Origin: Paraconexibacter antarcticus
GTDB taxonomy: Bacteria > Actinomycetota > Thermoleophilia > Solirubrobacterales > Solirubrobacteraceae
Assembly (NCBI RefSeq): GCF_024220175.1
Contig: NZ_CP098502.1
Span: 2,728,001-2,792,000, forward strand
Direction of reading: 5' to 3'
DNA: 64,000 nucleotides
In this document: piece after piece, positions 46,919-56,232 of the stretch
How the letters are laid out: every line of letters begins with the position of its first letter
Position numbering within the stretch: the first letter of the stretch is position 1
Position numbers and translations under genes: made by a program
Notes under the pieces: generated by a model
Database searches by the model: none
Seen by the model: the letters and a program-made list of their open reading frames with translations, nothing else
What the model was told of the DNA's origin: nothing

Positions 46919-46942
46919 AAAGGCCCGCCGTAGCGGGCCTTT
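46919..46942 (-). terminator. Intrinsic terminator of the tRNA-Ala gene
   Basis: AAAGGCCCGC and GCGGGCCTTT (46919-46928, 46933-46942) form a perfect 10-bp stem with a CGTA loop nine bases beyond the tRNA 3' end on the minus strand, followed there by CTCGTTTCC. It is the clearest classical terminator in the window. Confidence 0.8.
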
Positions 46943-46950
46943 CGTCTTCA

Positions 46951-47023
46951 TGGAGCCAGGGGGGCTCGAACCCCCGACCTTCTGGCTGCCAGCCAGACGC
47001 TCTCCCAGCTGAGCTATGGCCCC
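46951..47023 (-). tRNA. tRNA-Ala, anticodon GGC
   Basis: 73 bases on the minus strand, folding to a full cloverleaf. The anticodon loop CTGGCAG is flanked by TCTGG/CCAGA, giving anticodon GGC (reads GCC, the favoured Ala codon in this GC-rich genome). The acceptor stem contains G3:U70, the alanine identity pair, with discriminator A73. The T-arm has GGTTCGAGCC. CCA is not encoded; TGA follows A73. An ATCGTA block at 47043-47048 (TACGAT on the minus strand) may be its -10 region. Confidence 0.95.
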
Positions 47024-47126
47024 GAAGGGGTGCTGCCCGGCAATCGTAACAACGAGCGGGCCGCGACGGCGGTGCGGTGGACGTCATGCCGGTTCGCCCC
47101 CGCCGCGGCGGGACGCGATGGCGTCG

Positions 47127-47846
47127 TCAGCGCCGGCGGGGGATGAACTCGGGCACGTCGAGCTCGGCGTCGGCGATGGTCGCGCGGTCGGCGCGCGCGG
47201 CGCCCCGCTCGCGGGGGGCGGGCGCATCCGCGGACGGGCGGGCGTCGCGGACGAACGGGCCCGCGGCGCCGCCGGGCGCCGCCTGGTCGAGGTCGGCGGT
47301 GAGGGCGGCGTGCGCGAGCTTGACGTCGCCGAGCAGCCGGCCGGCGTTGCGCTGGAGGGACGCGCCGAGGTCGCGGAGGTTCCCCGAGAGCTCGTTGCCC
47401 TCCCGGAGCACCTGGGACGCCGCCTCGCGGGCCTCGCGGACGATGAGGCGCGCATCCTCGCGAGCCCGCGCGCGGGCGTGGTCGGCCTCCTTCTCGGCGG
47501 CGGCCCTCGCGGCCTGGGCGGCCTCCTCGGCCTCCTGGTAGGACACGAGCTTGTGCGCGTCTGCCTCGCTGCGGAGCTTCTGGGCCTCGGCGACGAGGAT
47601 GTCGGCCTGGGCCTTCGCGGCCGCCACGATGTCGGCCGCCTCGGCCTCGGCCGCCTCGACGCGGAGCGCGCCGGCGCGGTCGGCCTCGGCGATCCGGTCG
47701 CGGGCCCGGGCCTCGGTCTGGGCGCGCAGGTCGGCGGCGGCGGTCTCGGCCGCCTCCACGATGGCGGCGACCTTCGCCGACGCGACCTGGATCGCGGAGG
47801 CGGGAGCCTCGGGGTGCGGATCGGCGGGGCGCGGGGTCTCGGCCAT
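47127..47846 (-). CDS. Coiled-coil protein, DivIVA-like
   Basis: 239 residues, almost wholly helical and Ala/Glu/Arg-rich, with an unbroken coiled coil from about residue 20 to 150 (for instance EAEAADIVAAAKAQADILVA, HARARAREDARLIVREARE). The C-terminal part is Pro/Arg-rich and ends ELDVPEFIPRRR. It resembles the DivIVA/Wag31 tail-type scaffold but the conserved N-terminal DivIVA helix is not evident, so the family call is tentative. TACCAT eight bases before ATG-47846 is the reason to prefer this over ATG-47870. Possible role: polar or septal scaffold or cargo of a larger complex. Confidence 0.65.
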   Translation of the reverse strand: MAETPRPADPHPEAPASAIQVASAKVAAIVEAAETAAADLRAQTEARARDRIAEADRAGALRVEAAEAEAADIVAAAKAQADILVAEAQKLRSEADAHKLVSYQEAEEAAQAARAAAEKEADHARARAREDARLIVREAREAASQVLREGNELSGNLRDLGASLQRNAGRLLGDVKLAHAALTADLDQAAPGGAAGPFVRDARPSADAPAPRERGAARADRATIADAELDVPEFIPRRR

Positions 47847-47953
47847 GGTCCCCGATGGTAGATCGCCCATCCCGACCGGCCCGCAAGAGCGCCGTCAGCG
47901 GCGCCGGTCGCGCCCGCCGAGGGTTCTCCGGGGTGCGCCGGCCCGCGGCCGGC

Positions 47954-48904
47954 TCAGCGGCGGGGGAGGAGGTCGCGCAGGTAGGACACGACGGCGCCGG
48001 TGAACAGCTCGGGGCGCTCCCACGGCAGGAAGTGCCCGGCGCGGCGCACCACGAACGGGCCGGTGAGGTCCGTGAACGCGACCTCGCAGCGCTCGGGCCA
48101 GTCGGGGTACATGACGTGGTCGTCCGGTCCGTACAGCGCCAGCGTCGGGACGTCGGAGACCGCGAACCAGTGCGGCTTCTCGCTGAGCGGCCGGGCGTCG
48201 GTCGCGCTCTCGTAGTTCCCGAACGACGCGCGCAGGTGGGCGGCGCTGGCGAACGGCTCGGTCATGAAGTCGACGTCGGCCCGCGTGAAGCCGCCGGGCG
48301 TGCCCCAGAGCCGTGAGCCGTAGAACTGGGCGACGTACCGCCGGCGCTGCTCGCCGGTTGTGAGCTCCGCGGCGAGTGCGTCCGCATCCCGGCCCTGACG
48401 GACGAAGTAGTCGGCCGCCTGGCGGACGACCGGATGCGGCTCGCTCGCGAGGCCGGCCGCCGCGTACGCCTCGGTGAGGATCGGCATGACGCAGTTGAAG
48501 AGGACCTGCCGGAGGACGAACCCGTCGAAGCGCAGCCCGAGGTCCTGGATGATCCCGCCACCGAGGTCCCCGCCCGCGACTGCGCATCGCTCGTGCCCGA
48601 GGACGTCGTGGACGAGCGCGTGGAGGTCACGGGCGTGGGCCGCGAGGTCGTGGAAGCCGTCGAGGTCCGCGTCGGACTCGCCGAACCCGCGCAGGTCCGG
48701 CGCGATGACCTCGAAGCCCGCCGCGGCGAGCGGCGCGATGACCTTCCACCACAGGCGCTTGGTCTCCGGCCAGCCGTGCACGAGCAGCAGGGGGAACCCG
48801 CCGGCGCCCTCGCGGACGTAGGCGAGTTCGCGTCCGCTCGGGAGGCGGCTCCGGATGGTCCCGAACGCGGTGGGCTCGGGAGCGGGGGGCAGGGGCCCAG
48901 GCAC
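47954..48904 (-). CDS. Epoxide-hydrolase-like alpha/beta hydrolase
   Basis: 316 residues. The oxyanion [11 protein letters not shown], the Asp nucleophile in AGGDLGGGI, the lid region with [12 protein letters not shown], the acid in [15 protein letters not shown] and the base His in [12 protein letters not shown] place it in the epoxide-hydrolase/haloalkane-dehalogenase group; Asp instead of Ser as nucleophile supports an epoxide or halide substrate. GTG-48904 is favoured because TAGAGT lies seven bases before it. The promoter overlaps that of the divergent leuS. Confidence 0.87.
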   Translation of the reverse strand: MPGPLPPAPEPTAFGTIRSRLPSGRELAYVREGAGGFPLLLVHGWPETKRLWWKVIAPLAAAGFEVIAPDLRGFGESDADLDGFHDLAAHARDLHALVHDVLGHERCAVAGGDLGGGIIQDLGLRFDGFVLRQVLFNCVMPILTEAYAAAGLASEPHPVVRQAADYFVRQGRDADALAAELTTGEQRRRYVAQFYGSRLWGTPGGFTRADVDFMTEPFASAAHLRASFGNYESATDARPLSEKPHWFAVSDVPTLALYGPDDHVMYPDWPERCEVAFTDLTGPFVVRRAGHFLPWERPELFTGAVVSYLRDLLPRR

Positions 48905-48912
48905 CCGGCGGA

Positions 48913-48921
48913 CTCTAGACT
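48913..48921. promoter_or_regulatory. Overlapping divergent -10 boxes for leuS and the epoxide hydrolase
   Basis: ACTCTAGACT holds TAGACT (48916-48921) for leuS, eight bases before its GTG, and TAGAGT on the other strand (48913-48918) seven bases before the hydrolase GTG. The two boxes share the TCTAGA palindrome, so RNA polymerase should not occupy both at once. Both genes would be leaderless. Confidence 0.6.
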
Positions 48922-48929
48922 CCCCGGCC

Positions 48930-51413
48930 GTGAGCACCGAGTACCGCTATGACCCGAAGGAGATCGAGCCGCGCTGGCAGCAGGTGTGGGCGGACGAGCG
49001 CACCTGGGAGGTCTCCAACGACGCCGACGGGCGAGAGAAGTCGTACGTCCTCGAGATGCTCCCGTACCCGAGCGGCGACCTCCACGTCGGGCACGCGAAG
49101 AACTACATGGTCGGGGACGCGGTCGCGCACTTCCAGCGCCGCACCGGCCGCCGCGTCCTGCACCCGATGGGCTACGACGCCTTCGGCCTTCCGGCCGAGA
49201 ACCACGCGATCAAGACCGGCGTCCATCCCCGCGTGTCGACCGAGCTCGCGATCAAGTCCTTCCAGGAGCAGTTCCGCTCGTGGGGCGTGTCGATCGACTG
49301 GTCGCGCGAGCTCTCGACCTGCGAGCCCGAGTACTACCGCTGGACCCAGTGGATCTTCCTGCAGCTCTTCCACGCCGGGCTCGCGTACCGGAAGGCCGCC
49401 ACCGTCAACTGGGACCCGGTCGAGGAGACCGTCCTCGCGAACGAGCAGGTCATCGACGGTCGCGGCGAGCGCTCGGGCGCGCTCGTCGAGGTCCGCCACC
49501 TCGAGCAGTGGTTCTTCCGTATCACCGACTACGCCGACCGGCTCGTCGACGACCTCGAGACGATCGACTGGCCCGAGAACGTCAAGACGATGCAGCGCAA
49601 CTGGATCGGCCGGTCCGAGGGCGCCGAGGTGAGCTTCCGCTGCGAGGAGCTCGGCATCGACTACCCCGTGTTCACGACACGACCCGACACGCTCTTCGGC
49701 GCGACCTTCTTCGTGATGGCGCCCGAGCACCCCGACGTCGAGCGCCTCGCCGCGGGCACCGGGCACGAGGACGAGGTCCGCGAGTACGTCAACCGCGCGC
49801 TCACGACCGACAAGGAGTCGCGCGGGGACGCCGAGCGCACGAAGACCGGCGTCCCGCTCGGCCGCACCGTGACGAACCCGGTGAACGGCGAGCAGCTGCC
49901 GATGTTCGTCGCCGACTACGTGCTCATGGAGTACGGGACCGGCGCGATCATGGCCGTCCCGGGGCACGACCAGCGCGACTACGACTTCGCGCAGGTCTTC
50001 GGCCTGCCCGTCCGCCGGGTCGTCGACGGGGTGAACGAGGACGGCGACGCGGAGGGGCTGCCGTTCACCGGGGACGGCCCGCTCGTCAACTCGCACCCGG
50101 ACTTCGACGGCCTCTCGAAGGCCGAGGCGCTCGAGGCGATCGTCCGCTGGCTCGACCGCGAGGGCAAGGGCCAGGCGTCCACGAACTACCGCCTCCGCGA
50201 CTGGCTCCTCTCGCGCCAGCGCTACTGGGGCTGCCCGATCCCGATCGTCCACTGCGACACGTGCGGGGTCGTGCCGGTCCCGGAGGACCAGCTGCCGGTC
50301 ATCCTCCCCGACGTCGAGGACTACAAGCCGAAGGGCCGCTCGCCGCTCGCCGCCGCGACCGACTGGGTGAACACGAGCTGCCCGCGGTGCGGCGCCGACG
50401 CCCGGCGCGAGACGGACACGATGGACACCTTCGTCGACTCCTCGTGGTACTTCCTGCGCTACTGCGACGCCCGCAACGACGAGGCGGCCTGGGACCCCGA
50501 GATCCTCAAGCGCTGGGCGCCGGTCGACCAGTACATCGGCGGGGTCGAGCACGCGATCCTGCACCTGCTCTACGCGCGGTTCTTCGTCAAGGCGCTCGCG
50601 GACCTCGGCCACCTGGACCACCAGGAGCCGTTCTCGCGGCTGTTCACGCAGGGCATGGTCACCAAGGACGGGGCGAAGATGTCCAAGTCCAAGGGCAACG
50701 TCGTCTCCGCCACGGGCATGGTGGACACCTACGGCGCCGACACGATGCGGACCTACGTCCTCTTCATCGGCCCGCCCGAGCAGGACGCCGAGTGGTCTGA
50801 CACGAGCGTCGAGGGCATGCACCGCTTCCTGAGCCGCCTGTGGCGCCTGGGGGCGCAGGTCGCCGACGGGCCGGGTCGCGGCGCCGACCAGCCGGACCCC
50901 GAGGCTCTGGCCGAGCAGGACGTCGAGCTGCTGCGCAAGGCGCACTGGGCAATCGACAAGGTGACGAACGACCTGGCCGGCCGCTTCGGCTTCAACACCG
51001 CGATCGCCGCGGTGATGGAGCTCGTGAACGACGTCTCGCGCGCGGTGAACGAGCGCGGTGACGCGGAGCCACAGGCCCTGCGGTTCGCCCTCGCGACGGC
51101 CGCGTCGCTCATCTTCCCGTTCGCGCCGCACGCGAGCACCGACATCTACCACCGGCTCACCGCCGATCGCCTGTGGGAGCAGCCGTGGCCGGCGGCCGAC
51201 AGCGAGCTGCTCGAGCGTGACACGGTCGAGGTCGTCTTCCAGGTCAACGGCAAGGTGCGCGACCGCGCGACGGTCCCCGCGGACGCGTCGAAGGATGAGC
51301 TCGAGGCCCTCGCCATGGCCTCCGGGAAGGTCGGCGTGCATCTCGACGGGAAGACCGTCGTGAAGGTGATCGTGGTGCCGGGCAAGCTCGTGAACATCGC
51401 GGTCCGCGGATAG
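48930..51413 (+). CDS. leuS: Leucyl-tRNA synthetase
   Basis: Charges tRNA-Leu (class Ia). 827 residues with HIGH as [12 protein letters not shown] after MLPYPSGDL, editing domain with [13 protein letters not shown] and [13 protein letters not shown], zinc-like CDTCG and CPRCG pairs, and KMSKS in [10 protein letters not shown]. The C-terminal domain ends with [18 protein letters not shown]-48930 begins [16 protein letters not shown], the usual opening. A T-tailed hairpin follows its stop. Confidence 0.97.
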   Translation: MSTEYRYDPKEIEPRWQQVWADERTWEVSNDADGREKSYVLEMLPYPSGDLHVGHAKNYMVGDAVAHFQRRTGRRVLHPMGYDAFGLPAENHAIKTGVHPRVSTELAIKSFQEQFRSWGVSIDWSRELSTCEPEYYRWTQWIFLQLFHAGLAYRKAATVNWDPVEETVLANEQVIDGRGERSGALVEVRHLEQWFFRITDYADRLVDDLETIDWPENVKTMQRNWIGRSEGAEVSFRCEELGIDYPVFTTRPDTLFGATFFVMAPEHPDVERLAAGTGHEDEVREYVNRALTTDKESRGDAERTKTGVPLGRTVTNPVNGEQLPMFVADYVLMEYGTGAIMAVPGHDQRDYDFAQVFGLPVRRVVDGVNEDGDAEGLPFTGDGPLVNSHPDFDGLSKAEALEAIVRWLDREGKGQASTNYRLRDWLLSRQRYWGCPIPIVHCDTCGVVPVPEDQLPVILPDVEDYKPKGRSPLAAATDWVNTSCPRCGADARRETDTMDTFVDSSWYFLRYCDARNDEAAWDPEILKRWAPVDQYIGGVEHAILHLLYARFFVKALADLGHLDHQEPFSRLFTQGMVTKDGAKMSKSKGNVVSATGMVDTYGADTMRTYVLFIGPPEQDAEWSDTSVEGMHRFLSRLWRLGAQVADGPGRGADQPDPEALAEQDVELLRKAHWAIDKVTNDLAGRFGFNTAIAAVMELVNDVSRAVNERGDAEPQALRFALATAASLIFPFAPHASTDIYHRLTADRLWEQPWPAADSELLERDTVEVVFQVNGKVRDRATVPADASKDELEALAMASGKVGVHLDGKTVVKVIVVPGKLVNIAVRG

Positions 51414-51420
51414 TGCACGG

Positions 51421-51444
51421 GCGGCCGGGCGCTCCGGCCGCTTT
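51421..51444 (+). terminator. Intrinsic terminator after leuS
   Basis: GCGGCCGG (51421-51428) pairs with CCGGCCGC (51434-51441) around a 5-base loop and is followed by TTT, seven bases after the leuS stop. The sequence between it and the comEA start contains no further gene. Confidence 0.7.
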
Positions 51445-51528
51445 GCGCGCTCGCGCGCACAGATCCGTCACAGAGAGCGCACATGAAGGGGGTTCTGCTG
51501 TCGCAGATGCCTCCGTAGCGTCGGTGCG

Positions 51529-52278
51529 GTGCACGAGATCACCCGCATCCAGTTCGCCGCGGCGGCCGTCGCGGTCACCGTCCTCGGCTGGCTCGGCGCG
51601 CACCGCCTGAGCGCGCGCGACGCCGCGGGGCACACGCCGTCGGCGGCGCTGCTGTCGGCGGGCCCTCGTTCGGGGTCGGGGCCGGGAGCGGACGCGGCGG
51701 CGCCCACCGCCGAGGGCAGCTCGCCCTCCGCCGGGCCCGGCGCCGCGGCGGTCGTCGTCGCCGCGCCCGCGCGCGAGGTCGTGGTGCACGTCGCGGGTGC
51801 CGTCCGCCGTCCGGGCGTCTACCGGCTCAAGGACGGTGACCGCGTCGCGGACGCCGTCGCACGGGCCGGCGGGGGGACGCGCCACGCCGACCTCGACGCC
51901 GTCAACCTCGCGGCCAAGGCGAGGGACGGCGTCCAGATCCTCGTCCCGCGCCGGGCGCCGACGGGAGGCGCCGCGGCGTCGACGGCCACTGCCGTCCCGT
52001 TGCCCGGGGGCGCGGCCCCAGGGACGGCCGCCGGTGCGGCCGCCGGGGCCGTCGCAGCCGGGTCGCCGGGGCCGGCGGCTGCGACACCCGTCGTCGACCT
52101 GAACACGGCGACCGAGCAGCAGCTCGAGACCCTCGACGGCGTCGGGCCCGCGACGGCGGCGAAGATCCTCCAGTACCGGCAGGCGAACGGCCCGTTCCGC
52201 AGCGTCGACGACCTCGAGCAGGTTCCCGGCATCGGCCCGAAGAAGCTCGCCGCGATCCGGCCGGGGGTGAGGGTGTGA
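51529..52278 (+). CDS. comEA: Competence protein ComEA (DNA receptor)
   Basis: Membrane-anchored dsDNA-binding protein that delivers DNA to the ComEC channel. 249 residues: N-terminal anchor (AAAAVAVTVLGWLGAH), Pro/Gly linker, SLBB domain (VVVHVAGAVRRPGVYRLKDG), second linker, and two helix-hairpin-helix motifs (LDGVGPATAAKILQYRQ and VPGIGPKKLAAIRP). GTG-51529 has TAGCGT seven bases upstream. It overlaps comEC by four bases. Together they imply the cell can take up DNA. Confidence 0.94.
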   Translation: MHEITRIQFAAAAVAVTVLGWLGAHRLSARDAAGHTPSAALLSAGPRSGSGPGADAAAPTAEGSSPSAGPGAAAVVVAAPAREVVVHVAGAVRRPGVYRLKDGDRVADAVARAGGGTRHADLDAVNLAAKARDGVQILVPRRAPTGGAAASTATAVPLPGGAAPGTAAGAAAGAVAAGSPGPAAATPVVDLNTATEQQLETLDGVGPATAAKILQYRQANGPFRSVDDLEQVPGIGPKKLAAIRPGVRV

Positions 52279-54644
52279 CGTCGCCGGGACCGAGCCGCGT
52301 GCGGGTCGCGGCGGACGGCTTGGCCGGGACCCCGGCGATGTACCCGCGCCACATCGTCCTCGCGGCAGTCGTGGCGGGGCTGCTCGTCGGCCCTCGCGCG
52401 GCGACGGCGGCGGTTGCCGCGCTCGGCGTCGTCCTCGGGGCGGCCGTCGCCTTCGCGGGCGCGTCGCGGATGCTCACGGTGCTCGTCGCGAGCGCGCTGT
52501 TTCTGACGGCAGGCTGGGCGGCGCGACGGGTCGACGCGCTCGAGCACACCCGGCTCGGGCCCGACGTCGGCCATGTGGTGACCGGCCGGGCGACGATCCT
52601 CCAGGCGCCGCGGCCTTCGCCCTTCGGAGGATGGGCGGCGCCGGCCCGGTTCCGCGGCGAGCCGGTGCTGCTGCGGATCTCGGCCCCCGGTGGGCCCCCG
52701 GGGGACGCGGCGCGCGCGCCGCGGGCGACGGCGGCACCCGTCCCCGAGATCGGTGAGATCGTCCGCGTGCGTGCCGCCGTGCGTGCGCCGGACGACTACG
52801 CACGCCACCTGCACGCCCACGCGATCCTCCGCGCGTTCGACCTGACGCCGACGGGCCGGCGGCGCGGTGGCATCGCGGGGCGGCTCGACGCGGTCCGGCG
52901 GCGGGCGGAGCGGGCGCTGGCGCACGGGCGCGACCCGACGCGGGCCGCACTGCTGCAGGGGATGGTCCTCGGTCAGGACGCCGGACTCCCGGCCGACGCC
53001 CGCGACGACGTGCGCGCGGCCGGGCTGAGCCACCTGACGGCCGCGTCGGGCGCGAACGTCGTGCTCCTCGCGACGATCGTGCTCGCGGCGGCCGCGCTCA
53101 TCGGGGTGCCGTTCCACGCGCGCTGGCTCATCGTGCTCGCGGTCATCGCGGCGTATGTCCCGCTCGCAGGCGGCGGGCCGTCGATCCTGCGCGCGGGGGT
53201 CATGGGCGCGGCGGGGGTCGCGGCGGTCCTGGCGGGGCGCCCCGCCGCGCGCTGGTACGCCCTCGGCCTCGCCGCGCTCGTGACGCTCGGCCTCGACCCG
53301 CGGGCCGCCGCGGACTCCGGCTGGCAGCTGAGCTTCGCGGCGGTCGTCGCGCTGCTCGTCCTCGCGCGGCCGTGGGCGGAGCGGGCGGCGGCGCACGGCG
53401 CGCCGCGTCCGGTCGCCGAGGCACTCGCCGTCACGGCAGCCGCGACACTGGCGACGGCGCCGCTCATCGCGCTCCGGTTCGGGCAGGTGGCCCCGCTCTC
53501 GCTGCCCGCGAACCTGCTCGTGGCGCCGGCGGTCGCGCCGATCATGTGGGTGGGCGCCATGGTGGTGGCCGCGGGCGGGTCCGTCCCGGGCCTCGACGGC
53601 CTCGCGGGGCTCGTCCTCGATCCCCTGACGGGCGGGATCCTCGCCGTCGCGCACGCGGCGGCACGCGGCCCGGCGCCGTCGGTGCCCCCGCCGGCGGTCG
53701 CGCTCGTCGCCCTGGCGGCACTGGGGGCGATCGGGCGCGAGCGCGTGATCTGGGTCCGGCTCCCGGGAGCGCGGCGCCGGGTGCCGCTGGCGCTTCCGGC
53801 GGCGGGACTGGCCGTCGCCGCGCTCGTCGGCGCGCGCGTCCTGCGCGGTGCGGGGGCGCCGGTGGCCCCGCCGGTCGCCGGCTTCCGCGTGAGCTTCCTC
53901 GACGTCGGGCAGGGCGACGCCACGCTGCTGCAGGTGCCGGGGCACGCGATGCTCGTCGACACCGGCCCGCCGGGTTCACCGACCCTCGGGATCCTCCGCC
54001 GCGCCGGGGTGCGCGCCCTCGACGCACTCGTCGTCACCCACGCGCAGGCCGACCACGACGGGAACGCCGCGGCCATCCTCGCCGCCCTCCCGGTCGGCGT
54101 GCTCGTCGACGGCCGCGACGGCGTGAGGTCTCCGGTCGGTGACGCGTTCGCGGCCGCCGCCCGGCGCCGCGGGGTCCGGGTCGTCGCCGGTCGCGCCGGC
54201 ATGGTGGTCCGCGCCGGCGGCCTCACGCTGCGCGTCCTGAGCCCGGGCGACGGGCCGACGACGGCGCAGACCGGCGCGGACCCGAACGAGCGGGCGATCG
54301 TGGCCGAGGCGGATGCCGGGGGAGGGCGCGTGCTGCTGACGGCCGACGCCGAGTCGGACGTGCTCGACCGGCTCGACCTCGGCGCCGTGGACATCCTCAA
54401 GGTCTCCCACCACGGGAGCGCCGATCCCGGTCTGCCCGGTCTGCTCGAGCGGCTGCAGCCGGTCGTCGCCGGGATCGAGGTCGGCGCCGGGAACACGTAC
54501 GGGCATCCCGCCCCGGCGACGCTCGCCGCGCTGCGCGCGGTCGTGCCGCAGACCGTCCGCACCGACGTCGACGGGACCGTGCGGGCCGACCTCATGGACG
54601 GACGCTGGACGATCGCCCGGCAGCACGCCGGAGCGGCGCGATGA
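52275..54644 (+). CDS. comEC: Competence protein ComEC/Rec2 (DNA translocation channel)
   Basis: 789 residues. N-terminal hydrophobic helices and OB-like DUF4131 part, a ComEC membrane core (SHLTAASGANVVLLATIVLA, GGPSILRAGVMGA) and a C-terminal metallo-beta-lactamase-type domain starting FLDVGQGDATLLQVPGHAML with HAQADHDGNAAAI and SHHGSADPGL as metal-site motifs, the proposed nuclease for the non-transported strand. GTGA overlap with comEA. holA begins 44 bases after its stop. Confidence 0.93.
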   Translation: MTSPGPSRVRVAADGLAGTPAMYPRHIVLAAVVAGLLVGPRAATAAVAALGVVLGAAVAFAGASRMLTVLVASALFLTAGWAARRVDALEHTRLGPDVGHVVTGRATILQAPRPSPFGGWAAPARFRGEPVLLRISAPGGPPGDAARAPRATAAPVPEIGEIVRVRAAVRAPDDYARHLHAHAILRAFDLTPTGRRRGGIAGRLDAVRRRAERALAHGRDPTRAALLQGMVLGQDAGLPADARDDVRAAGLSHLTAASGANVVLLATIVLAAAALIGVPFHARWLIVLAVIAAYVPLAGGGPSILRAGVMGAAGVAAVLAGRPAARWYALGLAALVTLGLDPRAAADSGWQLSFAAVVALLVLARPWAERAAAHGAPRPVAEALAVTAAATLATAPLIALRFGQVAPLSLPANLLVAPAVAPIMWVGAMVVAAGGSVPGLDGLAGLVLDPLTGGILAVAHAAARGPAPSVPPPAVALVALAALGAIGRERVIWVRLPGARRRVPLALPAAGLAVAALVGARVLRGAGAPVAPPVAGFRVSFLDVGQGDATLLQVPGHAMLVDTGPPGSPTLGILRRAGVRALDALVVTHAQADHDGNAAAILAALPVGVLVDGRDGVRSPVGDAFAAAARRRGVRVVAGRAGMVVRAGGLTLRVLSPGDGPTTAQTGADPNERAIVAEADAGGGRVLLTADAESDVLDRLDLGAVDILKVSHHGSADPGLPGLLERLQPVVAGIEVGAGNTYGHPAPATLAALRAVVPQTVRTDVDGTVRADLMDGRWTIARQHAGAAR

Positions 54645-54688
54645 GCGGCGGCCGCGCCGTCTGCCGTCCCGCGTATCGTGGGCGCCCG

Positions 54689-55660
54689 ATGCCCGCCTGG
54701 AGACCCGCCTTCCTCATCCACGGAGACGACCACGGGCGCGTCGGGGAGCGGCGGGCCCGGCTGAAGGAGATGGCGGAGGCCGAGTCCGGCTCCGGCGGGG
54801 TCGAGACCTTCGAGGGCGACGGCTCCACGCCCGAGGCCATCGGCCTTGCGCTCAACGCGATGACGTTCGCCGTCGGCCGGCGCTTCCTCATCGTCGACGG
54901 CGTCGAGCGGTGGAAGGACGCGGACGTCAAGACCCATCTGCAGGCGACGCTCGCCGACATGCCGCCCGAGACGACCGTCGCGTTCTTCGCCCGCGAGGAC
55001 GGGCGGGCGAAGGCTCCGGCCGCGCTCGCGGCCGCGGTGAAGGCGGCGGGCGGCTCGGTCGCGGCGGAGGTGATGCTCAAGGGCAAGGAGCTGCCGCGAT
55101 GGGCCATCGGTGAGGCGCGGCGCCTGGGCATCGACATGGACCCGGAAGCGGCGCGCGCGCTCATCGACGCCGTGGGCGAGCGGCAGCAGCGGCTCCTCCG
55201 CGAGCTCGAGAAGCTCGCGCTCGAGCACGGCCCCGGGGTGAAGCTCGGCGTCGACGAGATCGAGGCGGTCGCCGCGCCGTCGGCCGAGCAGCAGGTCTGG
55301 GGCTTCGTCGACGCGCTCGTCGCGCGCAACCAGGGGCGAGCCGTGCGGTCCTACCTCGAGCTGCGGGCGCAGGGCGAGTCCGTCGGCCGGCTCATCCCGC
55401 TCATGGCCCGCCGGGTGCGCGAGATCGAGACGATCTCCGCCCGCCTGGAGGCCGGGGAGTCGCCGGCGCAGGTGAAGGCGGCGGTGCGGATGCCGCCGTG
55501 GATGGCCGACCGGCGCATCCGCGAGGCGAAGTCGACCGACTTGGAGGCGCTGCGGACGGCGGTCATCACGCTCGCCGACCTCGAGACCTCGAGCCGCGGC
55601 CTGTCCGAGCTCTCCGACGACACCGCGACGCTGAGGGCGATCCTGACGATCGCAGCGTGA
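54689..55660 (+). CDS. holA: DNA polymerase III delta subunit
   Basis: Clamp-loader wrench that opens the beta clamp. 323 residues: N-terminal AAA+-like domain (FLIHGDDHGRVGERRARLKE), then GRRFLIVDGVERWKD, and the C-terminal collar (SAEQQVWGFVDALVARNQG). The family is diverged but the order comEA-comEC-holA-rpsT is the Bacillus arrangement and supports the call. TATCGT nine bases before the ATG. The last codons and stop lie inside a 23-base tandem repeat. Confidence 0.9.
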   Translation: MPAWRPAFLIHGDDHGRVGERRARLKEMAEAESGSGGVETFEGDGSTPEAIGLALNAMTFAVGRRFLIVDGVERWKDADVKTHLQATLADMPPETTVAFFAREDGRAKAPAALAAAVKAAGGSVAAEVMLKGKELPRWAIGEARRLGIDMDPEAARALIDAVGERQQRLLRELEKLALEHGPGVKLGVDEIEAVAAPSAEQQVWGFVDALVARNQGRAVRSYLELRAQGESVGRLIPLMARRVREIETISARLEAGESPAQVKAAVRMPPWMADRRIREAKSTDLEALRTAVITLADLETSSRGLSELSDDTATLRAILTIAA

Positions 55661-55704
55661 CGATCCTGACGATCGCAGCGTGACGATCCTGACGATCGCG
55701 GCGG
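55638..55704 (+). repeat. Tandem 23-base repeat spanning the holA stop
   Basis: CGATCCTGACGATCGCAGCGTGA at 55638-55660 is repeated exactly at 55661-55683 and, with one change, for about 21 bases from 55684. The holA TGA is the last triplet of the first copy. The 23-base period is not a multiple of three, so only the first copy is read in frame. Confidence 0.9.
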
Positions 55705-55790
55705 AGAGCCGGGCGAGCGGGGTCGTCACCTACGGGCCTGCACGTCCGGCACGCACGTCCGCTTCACCGAGGCGGACTCCCCGCCAACGC

Positions 55791-55817
55791 AAAACACCGC
55801 CCGGAGTGCGGGCGGTG
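55791..55817 (-). terminator. Intrinsic terminator of rpsT
   Basis: CACCGCCC (55795-55802) pairs with GGGCGGTG (55810-55817). On the minus strand the stem is followed by TTTTG, giving a normal terminator 70 bases after the rpsT stop. It also stops any read-through from holA. Confidence 0.7.
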
Positions 55818-55886
55818 CGGGAACGACGACGGCGCCGCGAGGGCGCCGCTGGGGAGACGGACGCGAGGGCGTCCGCCGGGGGGTGG

Positions 55887-56156
55887 CTAGGCCGAGGGCT
55901 CGCCCGCGCGGACCCGGGCGGCCCGGGACTTCTTGCGCGCACCGGTGTTCTTGTGCAGCGCGCCGCGCTTGACGGCCTTGTCGATGAGCGACACGAGGTG
56001 ACGGTGGTCGGCGTCGGCGACCTCGGCGTCGTCGCCCGCGGCGGACGCCTCGAGACGGCGGAAGTACGTGCGGATCGCGCTCGTGTAGCGGCGGTTCTCG
56101 AGGCGCTCGCGCTCTGCGCGGAGGATGCGCTTCTTCTGGGATGCAATGTTGGCCAT
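55887..56156 (-). CDS. rpsT: 30S ribosomal protein S20
   Basis: Primary 16S rRNA-binding protein. 89 residues beginning MANIASQKKRILRAERERLE, with RNRR-like ENRRYTSAIRTYFRRLE and the C-terminal IDKAVKRGALHKNTGARKKS typical of S20. TACACT twelve bases before the ATG would allow a very short leader. It is on the opposite strand to holA and murJ; murJ diverges from it. Confidence 0.96.
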   Translation of the reverse strand: MANIASQKKRILRAERERLENRRYTSAIRTYFRRLEASAAGDDAEVADADHRHLVSLIDKAVKRGALHKNTGARKKSRAARVRAGEPSA

Positions 56157-56232
56157 AAGCGACGGCGAAGTGTAGCGGCTAAACCCCTGCAGCGGCCGTA
56201 CGGTGAGCCCCGGTCCTCTACCCTCCGGCAGC

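Noticed and set aside
46743..47087. Protein-coding frame across the tRNA-Ala gene and its terminator
   Set aside because: The tRNA cloverleaf with the alanine identity pair is unambiguous and the frame lacks protein features.
55498..56146. Frames continuing past holA through the 23-base repeat, and an antisense frame over rpsT
   Set aside because: The first arises from the repeat shifting frame; the second is a shadow of the S20 gene in another frame.
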